A stretch of DNA of 64,000 nucleotides, taken from positions 496,001 through 560,000 of the forward strand of contig JADJUE010000001.1 of the NCBI GenBank assembly GCA_016710785.1, written 5' to 3'. The translations under genes and the position numbers were made by a program. Position 1 is the first letter of the stretch. Each line of letters begins with the position of its first letter. The stretch comes from Candidatus Epilinea brevis. GTDB lineage: Bacteria; Chloroflexota; Anaerolineae; Epilineales; Epilineaceae. Of the stretch, positions 7,768 to 15,876 are shown one piece after another. The notes below the pieces were generated by a model. The model was given only the letters and a program-made list of their open reading frames with translations, was not told the DNA's origin and ran no database searches.

Positions 7768-7782
7768 GCGCGCTGCGCGCGC
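7768..7782 (-). other. GNA-triloop hairpin downstream of VR3
   Basis: Read on the minus strand, GCGCGC-GCA-GCGCGC is a perfect 6-bp stem, 64 bp beyond the end of VR3. It is the third member of the set, with loops GAA, GTA and GCA. Confidence 0.7.
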
Positions 7783-7835
7783 ACCAGAGGCAGAGCATCC
7801 AGAGCCCCAGTAACCAGAGCCCCAGAGGCCCCGAG

Positions 7836-10031
7836 TCAAGGAACAGGGGCAGCCAATATCACCCGAAACCCAATGGCCCCGCCACGGTTGAGCGGGTGAA
7901 GGCCGCGGGCCGAAGCGCGCGCACTGACGGGATAGAAGAACCACGACCCGCCCCGCAACACCCGCGGCTGATCGTTGGTCATGTCGGAGTGACTTCCATT
8001 GCCGCCCTCGCTCAGCGTCCATTCCCAGACGTTTCCCGATAGGTCCAGCGCCCCGCAGGCGGCCTTGCCATTGGGGTAGATGCCCACGGCGGTTGTCTGC
8101 TCAAGGTAGGTCCCACCGTCCAACTTGCTCTCGTCGACGTTGGCGCGGCCCACCTGGTAGTCTGGTCCCCATGGATACTCCTGTGCCAGCGGTCCACCCG
8201 CCGCGAGTTGCCACTCGGCCTCCGTGGGCAGGCGAATCTCAAAGCCGTGTGCAAGATGAGAATCTCGGGCTTTGGAGAGTCGGTGCGTCACCCAACGACA
8301 AAAGGCCATCGCGTCATACCAGCTAACGTTCTCTGCCGGATGGTTGGCAATCGGCCAGGTTTGGCTGCCCGGCTTGTCTTGTCGCAGAGCCAGCTTGATC
8401 GGCTGCTCCCACCAACGACGATCCGCATAGCCTTCGTCAGTTGCCAGGAAGGACTGATACTGGGCGTAGGTCACCGGGTATAGGGCAAGGTGGAAGGGGC
8501 GCCCAACACGTCGCTCGCCGATGCCGTCATCAATCTTGACCGTACCTGGCTCAACCGTCGCCGACCAGGCAAAGTCCGGTAGCCCATCCGCCCGCAGGCC
8601 GACCCCCGGTCGTGGGTCGCCCAACTCGGCCAGCCGCCGGCCGGCCTCCGTTCGCTTCTTCGGTGACTGGTGCGGGTCCAGCATGATATCCAGTTGCGCC
8701 TGCTGCGCGGTGCTGGGTGTTCGGACGGGAGCCCGCTGATCCGCCGCAACAGCGCCAGGGGCGGCGGCACCGATGTTGCTGGCCGCCGGTATCGCCGCTT
8801 CCTTCTCCGCCGCTCGTCCAATATCTTGCGGGTCATCGTGGTAGTCCGGGTAGGCGCCTTGGAACTCCCGCCAGGCCTCCAAACCACGCGAACGGGTGAC
8901 CGGCCGCCCGACCAAGGCGGCGATCAGCGCGTATTCCCGCTCCGCCTCTTCCCGCTGGCGACGGACATCAATCCGCGCCAACGCATCGTCCCGCAGCGAC
9001 CCGAGGTTCAGGGTGCGCGATGTGAATCCCGCGGCGATCAGTGCGTCCAAGTGGAATAGCGCCTCTTCGTCGTTGTCGACATCGATCGCCGCGAGGGCCG
9101 CCTCCAAGGTCGGCTTCTTGTCCGGTAGCCCCGGCGGCACCGCGAGGCCATCCGGTCGGGACCGAGCTGCCGGCGGCGACGCCGCTTCCATCGGCGCCGC
9201 ATCATCTCCCATCGGCATCTCGCGAATGAAGCCCACCAGCCGCTCCACCGCCGCCGTCCAATACTCCGCGGGGAAGGGCACCCCCTGTCGCCGCGTGACC
9301 GCGCGGATGTCTTCCGGCAGCTCTGCCGCGTCCGGCGGCGTCCGTCCATCCACCATGGCCAGCACCAGCGGCTTGCTCAAGGCCAGGGCCTCGGCGATCT
9401 CCCGCCGCACCCAATCGCCTGGGCGCTGGATGCGCTCGTCGAAGGTGTATTCCGACACCACCAGCACCACCACGTCGCTGCGATGCAGGCTGCTCAGGAT
9501 GCTGCGTTCGAAGTCGTCTTCCTTGATGCCGTCCAGGTCAACAAAGACCTCCGCTCCCAGCCGCTGGCGCAGTTCATCCGCCAGGCTGCGGGTGAAGGCC
9601 CAGCTCTTGCGGCGGTAGCTGAGGAAGATCCGCAGCGGACGCTCCGCGGCAGTCTCGCCTGCGATTGCATCGACCGGAACATCGGCAGACGCACTCGCCG
9701 GTCGGTACGGCGCCAACAGGCCGTCGAGGAATGCGGCCTCCTCGTGGTGCCCGCGCACCGTTTCCCGCAGTTCCCTCAGGAGCCCAACGAGCGCCGGCTG
9801 CCGCGTGCTCTCCAAGTCTCCTCGCTGCTCCAGCTCCCGGATCAGCTGGCCCGCGAAGGCATCCGCCCCAACTTCCAGGCTCAGCTTACCCACCACGCCC
9901 ACGTCATCCGCCAGCAGGCCGGCGTTGTCCAGCAGGTTGAGGCGATCCAGCTTGCCGTCAACCGCTCCGAACCGAACGATCAGGCTCTTCAGCCGCCGCC
10001 GGGCAGCCGCATCCAACGCCACTTCAGCCAT
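7836..10031 (-). CDS. DGR variable protein 3: EAD-TIR-FGE/C-type-lectin sensor
   Basis: A 731-residue protein. Residues 1-110 are the shared effector-associated domain (LLDNAGLLADD, LIRELEQRGDLEST). Residues ~132-285 are a TIR domain beginning RIFLSYRRKSWAF, with DWVRREI at 206-212. Glu211 fits the WxxxE position of the catalytic Glu in NAD-cleaving bacterial TIRs, so NADase activity is plausible. A helical linker follows, then an FGE-like C-type-lectin domain from about residue 470, ending in VR3. It is the first gene of a probable minus-strand cluster TIR sensor - CHAT - NACHT sensor. Sensor and effector would be in one chain here: ligand binding by the diversified domain could drive TIR assembly. 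Ligand and activity are not known from sequence. Confidence 0.9.
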   Translation of the reverse strand: MAEVALDAAARRRLKSLIVRFGAVDGKLDRLNLLDNAGLLADDVGVVGKLSLEVGADAFAGQLIRELEQRGDLESTRQPALVGLLRELRETVRGHHEEAAFLDGLLAPYRPASASADVPVDAIAGETAAERPLRIFLSYRRKSWAFTRSLADELRQRLGAEVFVDLDGIKEDDFERSILSSLHRSDVVVLVVSEYTFDERIQRPGDWVRREIAEALALSKPLVLAMVDGRTPPDAAELPEDIRAVTRRQGVPFPAEYWTAAVERLVGFIREMPMGDDAAPMEAASPPAARSRPDGLAVPPGLPDKKPTLEAALAAIDVDNDEEALFHLDALIAAGFTSRTLNLGSLRDDALARIDVRRQREEAEREYALIAALVGRPVTRSRGLEAWREFQGAYPDYHDDPQDIGRAAEKEAAIPAASNIGAAAPGAVAADQRAPVRTPSTAQQAQLDIMLDPHQSPKKRTEAGRRLAELGDPRPGVGLRADGLPDFAWSATVEPGTVKIDDGIGERRVGRPFHLALYPVTYAQYQSFLATDEGYADRRWWEQPIKLALRQDKPGSQTWPIANHPAENVSWYDAMAFCRWVTHRLSKARDSHLAHGFEIRLPTEAEWQLAAGGPLAQEYPWGPDYQVGRANVDESKLDGGTYLEQTTAVGIYPNGKAACGALDLSGNVWEWTLSEGGNGSHSDMTNDQPRVLRGGSWFFYPVSARASARGLHPLNRGGAIGFRVILAAPVP
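7847..7973 (-). repeat. DGR variable repeat VR3 (partly drifted)
   Basis: It aligns to the TR with one 3-base in-frame deletion (one of the second cluster of Asn codons). I count 19 changes at TR adenines, but also T to G in the TAC codon (now GCC), G to A in GTA (now ATA), and two non-A changes at the 5' edge. The A-bias is still overwhelming, so it is a true VR. The extra changes suggest it has not been overwritten recently or was altered by ordinary mutation after its last retrohoming. Confidence 0.88.
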
Positions 10032-10137
10032 CGTCGCGCCTGGTCTTCATCGGGGCATTATCCCGTCGCCGGCCCATGCGCGCAAGCTCGACCCGAGGGA
10101 CACCGCATCCGCCTTGGCCTCTTCGCTAGATTCAAGC

Positions 10138-10166
10138 GGAGGGCGGCCACCCCGGGGCCGCCCTCC
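10138..10166. terminator. strong GC hairpin after the small gene
   Basis: GGAGGGCGGCC and GGCCGCCCTCC form a perfect 11-bp stem around a 7-base loop, starting 9 bases beyond the stop of the 60-aa gene on the minus strand. There is no T-run on either side, so it is a terminator candidate by stem strength and position only. Confidence 0.6.
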
Positions 10167-10175
10167 TGCTTCCTC

Positions 10176-10358
10176 CTATCGGACTGTCTGGTCGATCAGC
10201 CCCTGTCCGCGGCTGATCAGGGCAGCGGCCAACTCCAGGGGATCCTCGGGATGCGCGGCGTCCCAGAGGGCCTTGTAGTCCTCGGGGAGGCACTTGATGG
10301 CGTCCCACGCCAACGGGACGCCGTCCAAGCAAGCACTAGACACCGTCAAATCCTCCAC
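10176..10358 (-). CDS. small hypothetical protein (60 aa)
   Basis: I do not recognise this protein. It is acidic and Trp-containing (PLAWDAIKCLPEDYKALWDA, HPEDPLELAAALISRGQG), compact and without membrane segments or signal peptide. It is supported mainly by context: a palindrome array lies over and just upstream of its GTG start and a strong hairpin follows its stop, as for an independently regulated small gene. No Shine-Dalgarno is visible before GTG 10358, so translation may be leaderless or start elsewhere. Confidence 0.45.
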   Translation of the reverse strand: MEDLTVSSACLDGVPLAWDAIKCLPEDYKALWDAAHPEDPLELAAALISRGQGLIDQTVR

Positions 10359-10393
10359 TTGACGGCGTCAAACGCATCACTTGACACCGTCAA
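10337..10393. promoter_or_regulatory. array of three palindromes with 22-bp spacing
   Basis: TAGACACCGTCAAA (10337), TTGACGGCGTCAA (10359) and TTGACACCGTCAA (10381) begin exactly 22 bp apart, two helical turns, so bound dimers would sit on one face. The consensus TTGAC-N3-GTCAA is a classic dimer operator. Two sites are upstream of the 60-aa gene start and one is inside its first codons, which suggests repression or autoregulation. The rest of the gap, 10394-10659, shows nothing I can name. Confidence 0.65.
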
Positions 10394-10659
10394 AGCCAGC
10401 TCCCCCCGCCGTCGGACCCGCGAAGCGCCCGCAAGCCGCCGATTCGGCCGCGTTCGAGCACCGCCACAGAGGTCGATGCGTCCTTTGGCCGGAGTCGTGG
10501 TCGGTCCAGTGGAGGAGGCACGAACAGGATAGAGAGGCGCGGCTCAGCGCCCGTCGCAGCGCAGCGGGTACGGATGCTCCAAGATCGTGCAACCCGTTGT
10601 GCGCTCCGCCCGCAACCATCACGGTGAGTGCGCGCAAGTTGAGCGCTCGCTCCCAGCGG

Positions 10660-12054
10660 TCAGAGCGCCAGCTTGTTCGAGGCGTCGAGGGCCGCGATCT
10701 TGTAGCATTCGGCCAGCGTGGGGTAGTTGAAGACGGTCTCCAGGAAGTAGTCCAGGGTACCCCCGAGCGCCAGGACAGCCTGGCCGATGTGGATGAGTTC
10801 GGTGGCGCCGGTACCGATGGCGTGCGCGCCGAGGAGCTTGCGCGTCTGCCGATGGAAGATCATCTTGAATAGGCCGCTGTCGTCGCCGACAATCTGGCCG
10901 CGGGCGATCTCGCGATAGCGCGCCAGGCCCACCTCGTAGGGCACGCGCTCGCTCGTCAACGTGTGCTCGGTGCTCCCGACCATCGACATCTCAGGGATGG
11001 CATAGATGCCGATGGGGAAGTGGGGCGCCATCGGGCGCGCTGGGACGTCGAAGGCAAAGCAGGACGCCAGCCGACCCTGCTCGCTGGACGTTGCCGCCAG
11101 GCTGGGGAAGCCGATGACATCGCCGGCGGCCATGATGTGCGGCACTGCCGTGCGGTACGTGTCGTCCACGGCGATGCGGCCGCGGTTGTCGGCCGTCAGG
11201 CCGGCATTGGCCAGCATGAGCCCATCGGTGGCTCCGCGCCGGCCCACAGAGAACAGGGCGACCTCGGAAACGATGCGCTTGCCCGACTCCAGCTCGATGA
11301 CGGCTCTCCTGTGCGGCTCAGTGACAACGCTGATGGACGTGACCGCCTCGCCCAGACGGAAGGTGACGCGGCGCTTGCGCATCTGGTGGATCAGCTCGTC
11401 GACGATCTCATGGTCCATGAACTCGAGCGGCCGACTGCGCTGGTCGATCAGGGTGACATCGAGGCCGATCTGGGCAAACATCGACGCGTACTCGATACCG
11501 ATGACGCCCGCCCCGATCACGGTCAGGCTGCGCGGCAGCTGCTGCAGGCGCATGACGTCGTCGCTCAGCAAGATGGTCTCGCCATCGGGCTGCACCCAAG
11601 GCGGCGGCGTCGGCTGGGTGCCGCAAGCCACCAGCACGTGGGCCGCGCTGACGCGGCGGGTGTTGTCGGCCGCGCGGATCTCGATGGTGTGCGGATCCAC
11701 GAAGGAGGCATCGCCGTAGAGGGTCGCGATATCGTTGCGATGCAACTGGTGTTCCACCACCGCCTGCTCGCGACACACGACATCGTTGACCCGCTCCAGC
11801 AGGGCCGCCGCCGTCGGCCGCTGGGCGGTGACCGGCGACGCGCCGTTGTGTTGGCGGTGATGGATGCCGAGGATCGCCTCGCGCAGGGTCTTGCTGGGAA
11901 TGGTCCCGGTCTGGAGGCACCCCCCGCCCATCGCCTTGCTGCGCTCGACCACTGCGACGCGCTTGCCGATCTTGGCGGCCTGCACCGCGGCTCGCTGGCC
12001 GGCCGGACCGCTGCCGATGCACACGAGGTCGAAGTCGTAGACGGGCTGGGTCAT
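10660..12054 (-). CDS. sthA: soluble pyridine nucleotide transhydrogenase (Si-specific)
   Basis: A 464-residue flavoprotein of the disulfide-reductase fold that would transfer hydride between NADPH and NAD+ in the cytoplasm. FAD-binding IGSGPAGQRAA is near residue 14 and the second dinucleotide site is VIGAGVIGIEYAS. The reductase active-site motif is replaced by GCLQTGTIPSKTLREA, which lacks the second Cys of the CxxxxC pair. That replacement separates SthA from dihydrolipoamide and glutathione reductases. The C-terminal dimerisation domain ends ALDASNKLAL. ATG 12054 is chosen for AAGGAAG just upstream; an open extension to 12186 lacks such support. It stands alone between two palindrome arrays. 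Confidence 0.9.
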   Translation of the reverse strand: MTQPVYDFDLVCIGSGPAGQRAAVQAAKIGKRVAVVERSKAMGGGCLQTGTIPSKTLREAILGIHHRQHNGASPVTAQRPTAAALLERVNDVVCREQAVVEHQLHRNDIATLYGDASFVDPHTIEIRAADNTRRVSAAHVLVACGTQPTPPPWVQPDGETILLSDDVMRLQQLPRSLTVIGAGVIGIEYASMFAQIGLDVTLIDQRSRPLEFMDHEIVDELIHQMRKRRVTFRLGEAVTSISVVTEPHRRAVIELESGKRIVSEVALFSVGRRGATDGLMLANAGLTADNRGRIAVDDTYRTAVPHIMAAGDVIGFPSLAATSSEQGRLASCFAFDVPARPMAPHFPIGIYAIPEMSMVGSTEHTLTSERVPYEVGLARYREIARGQIVGDDSGLFKMIFHRQTRKLLGAHAIGTGATELIHIGQAVLALGGTLDYFLETVFNYPTLAECYKIAALDASNKLAL

Positions 12055-12678
12055 GGCTTCCTTCTTCCGCCGGCGTTGAATGCCGGCCGGTGGACCATCG
12101 GACCGATACCACGTCGCCGGCCCTGCATCGATGAACAATGAAGGGGCGACGCTAAGGGCTTGCGAAGTCCGTGCTAAGGATTGCACGTCGGCCTCCCGGC
12201 GCGCGTCGATGGTCAGCGGACTGACCGCGATTCTTTAGCTGGTAGGCCATGAGCCGGTAGTGGAAGGGGCGTTGAAGCCCGACAAGGCGATCGTCGACGA
12301 GTGGGGCCAGAGGGTCAGGGTGCCGACTGGCGCAAGGATCGCCGACTCGCGCAGCACCGGACCCGGTCCCGCGCAGCTCCGGACCTGGTCCCGTCCTCCT
12401 CCGGACCCGGTCCGGCGCACCACCGGACCCGGTCCCGTCCTCCTCCGCACCCGGTCCCGTTTCAACCGGACCCGGTCCCGTGCCCTCGCGGACGACGTCC
12501 TACCCCGCGACCGCCGCCGAAATGCCCCAGGTCCGCGCTCCGCTCGCGCCAAGGGTTGACCGGCTTGGGAACATCATGGACCCGATCACCGGCCTCTCAG
12601 GTAGCAACACCTGGGGCGGCCTGGGCCGCGCAGCGGACCGTATGCTGCCACCGGTTGTCAGCCGCAGGGTGCGTCCAT
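12055..12678. other. gene-free region upstream of sthA
   Basis: It holds the 22-bp repeat array (12357-12480). The rest shows no gene or clear promoter. The open frames across it do not resemble proteins, and the 22-bp period is not a multiple of three. Confidence 0.5.
12357..12480. repeat. six-copy array of a palindromic 15-mer, 22-bp period
   Basis: CCGGACCCGGTCCCG or close variants start at 12357, 12379, 12401, 12423, 12445 and 12466, so the steps are 22, 22, 22, 22 and 21 bp. The core GGACC-N-GGTCC is palindromic, and the 6-7-base spacers vary, with TCCTCCT occurring twice. Phasing at two helical turns suggests a multi-site protein-binding array or a replicating minisatellite. It lies ~300 bp upstream of sthA. 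Confidence 0.75.
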
Positions 12679-15600
12679 TCAGGCCACGTTGGCATACACC
12701 CCGGCATTACGCTCCGGGTAGCTCTCGTAGACATGCTCGAAGACCGCGGCGCATTTCTGGCGGTACAGCTCCGGCTCGTAGGTCCGCGGCAAGCCGGCGT
12801 CGAGGGTGTCCTCGATGGCCAGGCGCAGCGCGGCGCGCGCCGCGGCCTTCTGCCGCCAGTTGAGCACCAGCAGCTCCTTGAGTCGCGTCAGCAGGTCGTG
12901 GGCCACCTTCTTGACCTCGGCGCGCTCGTCCGTGGTCAGCTCGGGCGCGGGCCGGGTGAGGATGTCGAAGATGACCAACTCTTCCTCGCTCAGGTGCTCA
13001 CGGACGTGGCGCTGCTGCTCGTCATCCAGGCTGTTGGAGAGGTCGAGGAGATCCTCGAACAGTTGCTCGATGCTGCGGCTGCCGGCGTTGTAGTTCTCGA
13101 TCAGCGCCTCGAACTTCTCGGCGAAGTCCACGCGGGTGCGGTTGAGGCGGACGAGCTTGTCCAGCTTGACGCGGATCGCGGCCTTGAGGGCCTCGAGGTC
13201 GGTGTTCTTGTGCTGCGATTGCTTGAAGCGCTGCGCGAGGGCTTCGAAGTTGATCTTGGAGAGGTCGATGGGCGGTAGACGTTCGTCGTCGATCCTCAGG
13301 CCGGTGATGGACGTGTCCAGGAGCCCGGAGATCTGCGCCATGATGGTCGAGATATCCGGCGGGTTGGGGCTGAGCATGAGCCGGATGGCGGCGGCCAGCG
13401 TCATGATGCCCGCCACGCGCTGGGCGAACTCGAGCGCCGCCGGGTCGGGCTTGACGGCGTTGTAGAGGGTGCCTACCAGCTGCTCGTGGCCAAAGAAGTC
13501 GCCCCGCAGCGATTCTGGGGCGATCAGGGCGTTGATGGCGCCCTCCACCGCCTGCAGCCGCGCCAAGTCGCCGACCGGCAGCGCCTCGATGGCCACCAGA
13601 TCCACCCCGTGGCCGGCGCAGAAGGCGGTGGCGGCTTCGACGGCTTCCCGCAGATCGGCGACGAGCTGCGCCTTGTCCGCGACCGGATTCGCGCCGCCCT
13701 TGCCTGCACCGTAGATGGCCAGCGCCTGCTCCAGCGAGGCGAACACGTTGGCGTAGTCCACGATCATGCCGCTGTGCTTGCCCGGAAACACCCGGTTGGC
13801 GCGGGCGATGGTCTGCATCAGGGAGTGGTTGCGCATGGGCTTGTCGAGGTAGATGGTCGAGCAGCTCGGCGCGTCGAAGCCGGTGAGCCACATGGCGCAG
13901 ACGAAGACCAGGCGCAGGGGGTCGTCCACGTCCTTGAACCGCTCGTCGAGGCCGGGCTGCGAGGTGATCATGCGCCGGCGGTGGGGCTCGATGTCCAGCC
14001 CAAGCCGTTTCATCTGCTCGATCTCGTTCTGCCCCGGCGAGACGATGAGAGCCATGTCGGTGGTCGTCAGCACCGCCAGGCGGGCCTGCAGCTCGGCCTC
14101 GCGGGTCGCGCGCCGCACCTGTTCCGGCGGCGTCAGGGCGGCGGGGATCTGGTAGCCCAGCTGGCCCAGCTCCTTTTGCACCCGCTCGGTCTCGGCCGCC
14201 CAGTGGGCCCGCACCTTGTCGTGCATCTTCAGCGCGGTGGCCTTGTCGATGGACACCACCATGGCCTTGCCGACGAAGCCGCGCCCCAAAAAGTGCCGCA
14301 CGATGTCCTCGGCCACCGTCTCTAGCCGGTCGTCGCGGGTGATCAGGTGGTACTGGCTGCCCAGCACCTGCTCCAGCTTGGCCTCCTGCGCGTCGTCGAG
14401 GCTCGCGTCCTCGATCAGGCGGTAGAGGTCGTCGTTGAGGTTGGGGTTGACCAGCTGCAGCTCCGGCGTGCGGTTCTCGTAGAACAGCGGCACGGTCGCG
14501 CCGTCCTCCACCGACTGCTGGAAGTCGTAGATCGACACGTAATCGCCGAAGACCTCCCGCGTGCGCTCCTCGCCGGCGATGAGCGGCGTGCCGGTGAAGG
14601 CCAGGAAGGTGGCCTTGGGCATGGCGGCGCGCATGTTGAGCGCCAGGGTGTCGTACTGGCTGCGGTGGGCCTCGTCGGTGAGGACGATGACGTCGGCGCG
14701 GTCGGTCAGCGCCTCGGGCGTCTGGAACTTGTGGATCAGGGTGAAGACGTAGCGATGGTTGCCGCGGAGGAGCTCGCGCAGATGCGCGCCGCTCTGGGCA
14801 TGGCATTGATCGCCCTCGGTGTCGGACACGGCGCCCACGGTCTTGAAGGTCTTGGCGATCTGGTCGTCCAGCTCGACGCGGTCGGTGACCACGACGAAGG
14901 TCCAGTTGCCGGGGAGCCTTCGCAGCACCTTCTGGGCGAAGAAGACCATCGAGAAGCTCTTGCCCGAGCCTTGGGTCTGCCAGAACACGCCGCCCCGCCC
15001 GTGGCCCAGCTGGCGGGCCTCGAGCATGGAGGCGATGGCGTTGTTGACCCCCAGCACCTGGTGGTTCTGGCCGAGCACCTTGACCAGCCCGGCCTTGTGC
15101 TCGGAGTAGAGGGTGAAGTTCTCGGCGAGGTCGAGCAGCCGGCCGGGGTCGCAGGTGCCGCGCAGCATCACCTCCAGCGACACGCGGCGCGGTTCGTCCT
15201 CGCGCTCGATGCGCTTCCACTCGAAGAAGCGGCCCCAGTCGGCGGTGAGCGAGCCGACGCGGCTGTCGGTGCCGTTGCTGGCGATGAGCAGGGCGTTGAA
15301 CCAGAAGAGCTGCGGGATCTCGCGCTTGTAATGGGTGATGTTGTCGTCGAAGGCGGCGCGCGCGGGCACGCCGGGCTTCTTCAGCTCTACCACCACCCAG
15401 GGCAGGCCGTTGACGAAGCCGACGAGATCGGGCCGGCAGGTGTACAGGTTGCCGACGACGCTGAGCTGGCTGACGAGCAGGAAGTCGTTTCGCTCGGGCT
15501 GCGCCCAGTCGACGACGCGCAGGCGCTCGGTCTTCTGGCCGCCCTGCTCGCGGTCGGGCACGGAGACGGAGATGCCGTCCTTGAGCAGCCGGTAGATCTC

Positions 15601-15876
15601 GCGGTTGGCGGCCTCGAGGCTCATGGCCGACCGGTCGCGGGTGATGATGTCGACGGCGGTGTCGATGGCCTCGGGCGGCAAGGCGGGGTTGAAGCGGCCC
15701 AGCGCGGCGCGCAGGCGATCCACCAGCACGACCTCGCCCTTGGTCTCGCGGCCGAGGGTGCCGCCGGGACCGAAGCGCTCCTCCATCGCCGACACGGTCT
15801 GCCAGCCGAGCTCGGCGAACAGCCCGATGGCGGGCTGCTCGACGAGCTGGTCTTCGGTGTAGGGGTGGGCGGTCAT
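12679..15876 (-). CDS. hsdR: type I restriction enzyme, R (motor/nuclease) subunit
   Basis: A 1065-residue protein, the usual HsdR length. The PD-(D/E)xK nuclease core is RPDLVGF with Asp150 and VVVELKKPG with Glu164 and Lys166. The superfamily 2 motor has Walker A TQGSGKS (301-307), DEAH (401-404) and FTGTPL; the C-terminal helical domain binds the methylase core. It would translocate unmethylated DNA with ATP and cut it. The start ATG overlaps the stop of the yhcG gene as ATGA. It is the last gene of the defence cluster. All motifs are intact, but the partner hsdS is frameshifted, so target recognition may be compromised. Confidence 0.95.
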   Translation of the reverse strand: MTAHPYTEDQLVEQPAIGLFAELGWQTVSAMEERFGPGGTLGRETKGEVVLVDRLRAALGRFNPALPPEAIDTAVDIITRDRSAMSLEAANREIYRLLKDGISVSVPDREQGGQKTERLRVVDWAQPERNDFLLVSQLSVVGNLYTCRPDLVGFVNGLPWVVVELKKPGVPARAAFDDNITHYKREIPQLFWFNALLIASNGTDSRVGSLTADWGRFFEWKRIEREDEPRRVSLEVMLRGTCDPGRLLDLAENFTLYSEHKAGLVKVLGQNHQVLGVNNAIASMLEARQLGHGRGGVFWQTQGSGKSFSMVFFAQKVLRRLPGNWTFVVVTDRVELDDQIAKTFKTVGAVSDTEGDQCHAQSGAHLRELLRGNHRYVFTLIHKFQTPEALTDRADVIVLTDEAHRSQYDTLALNMRAAMPKATFLAFTGTPLIAGEERTREVFGDYVSIYDFQQSVEDGATVPLFYENRTPELQLVNPNLNDDLYRLIEDASLDDAQEAKLEQVLGSQYHLITRDDRLETVAEDIVRHFLGRGFVGKAMVVSIDKATALKMHDKVRAHWAAETERVQKELGQLGYQIPAALTPPEQVRRATREAELQARLAVLTTTDMALIVSPGQNEIEQMKRLGLDIEPHRRRMITSQPGLDERFKDVDDPLRLVFVCAMWLTGFDAPSCSTIYLDKPMRNHSLMQTIARANRVFPGKHSGMIVDYANVFASLEQALAIYGAGKGGANPVADKAQLVADLREAVEAATAFCAGHGVDLVAIEALPVGDLARLQAVEGAINALIAPESLRGDFFGHEQLVGTLYNAVKPDPAALEFAQRVAGIMTLAAAIRLMLSPNPPDISTIMAQISGLLDTSITGLRIDDERLPPIDLSKINFEALAQRFKQSQHKNTDLEALKAAIRVKLDKLVRLNRTRVDFAEKFEALIENYNAGSRSIEQLFEDLLDLSNSLDDEQQRHVREHLSEEELVIFDILTRPAPELTTDERAEVKKVAHDLLTRLKELLVLNWRQKAAARAALRLAIEDTLDAGLPRTYEPELYRQKCAAVFEHVYESYPERNAGVYANVA

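Larger units (their letters stand above)
7516..7835. other. gene-free gap between the TIR sensor and CHAT genes
   Basis: It holds the conserved post-VR3 segment with its GNA hairpin (7768-7782) and a copy of a dispersed palindromic repeat (7586-7651). I see no clear promoter, so the CHAT and NACHT genes may be read from the upstream TIR-sensor gene. Confidence 0.5.

Noticed and set aside
10381..10872. 163-codon plus-strand frame across the gap upstream of the sthA 3' end
   Set aside because: Half of it is antisense to sthA, the rest has Arg/Ser/Ala-rich shadow composition and no start signal.
10660..12054. Dihydrolipoamide or mercuric reductase in place of SthA
   Set aside because: The redox-active CxxxxC is missing; GTIPSKT context fits the transhydrogenase.
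12357..12480. Repeat array as a CRISPR
   Set aside because: 15-bp palindromic units with 6-7-base spacers and 22-bp period; no cas genes. It fits phased binding sites, not a CRISPR.
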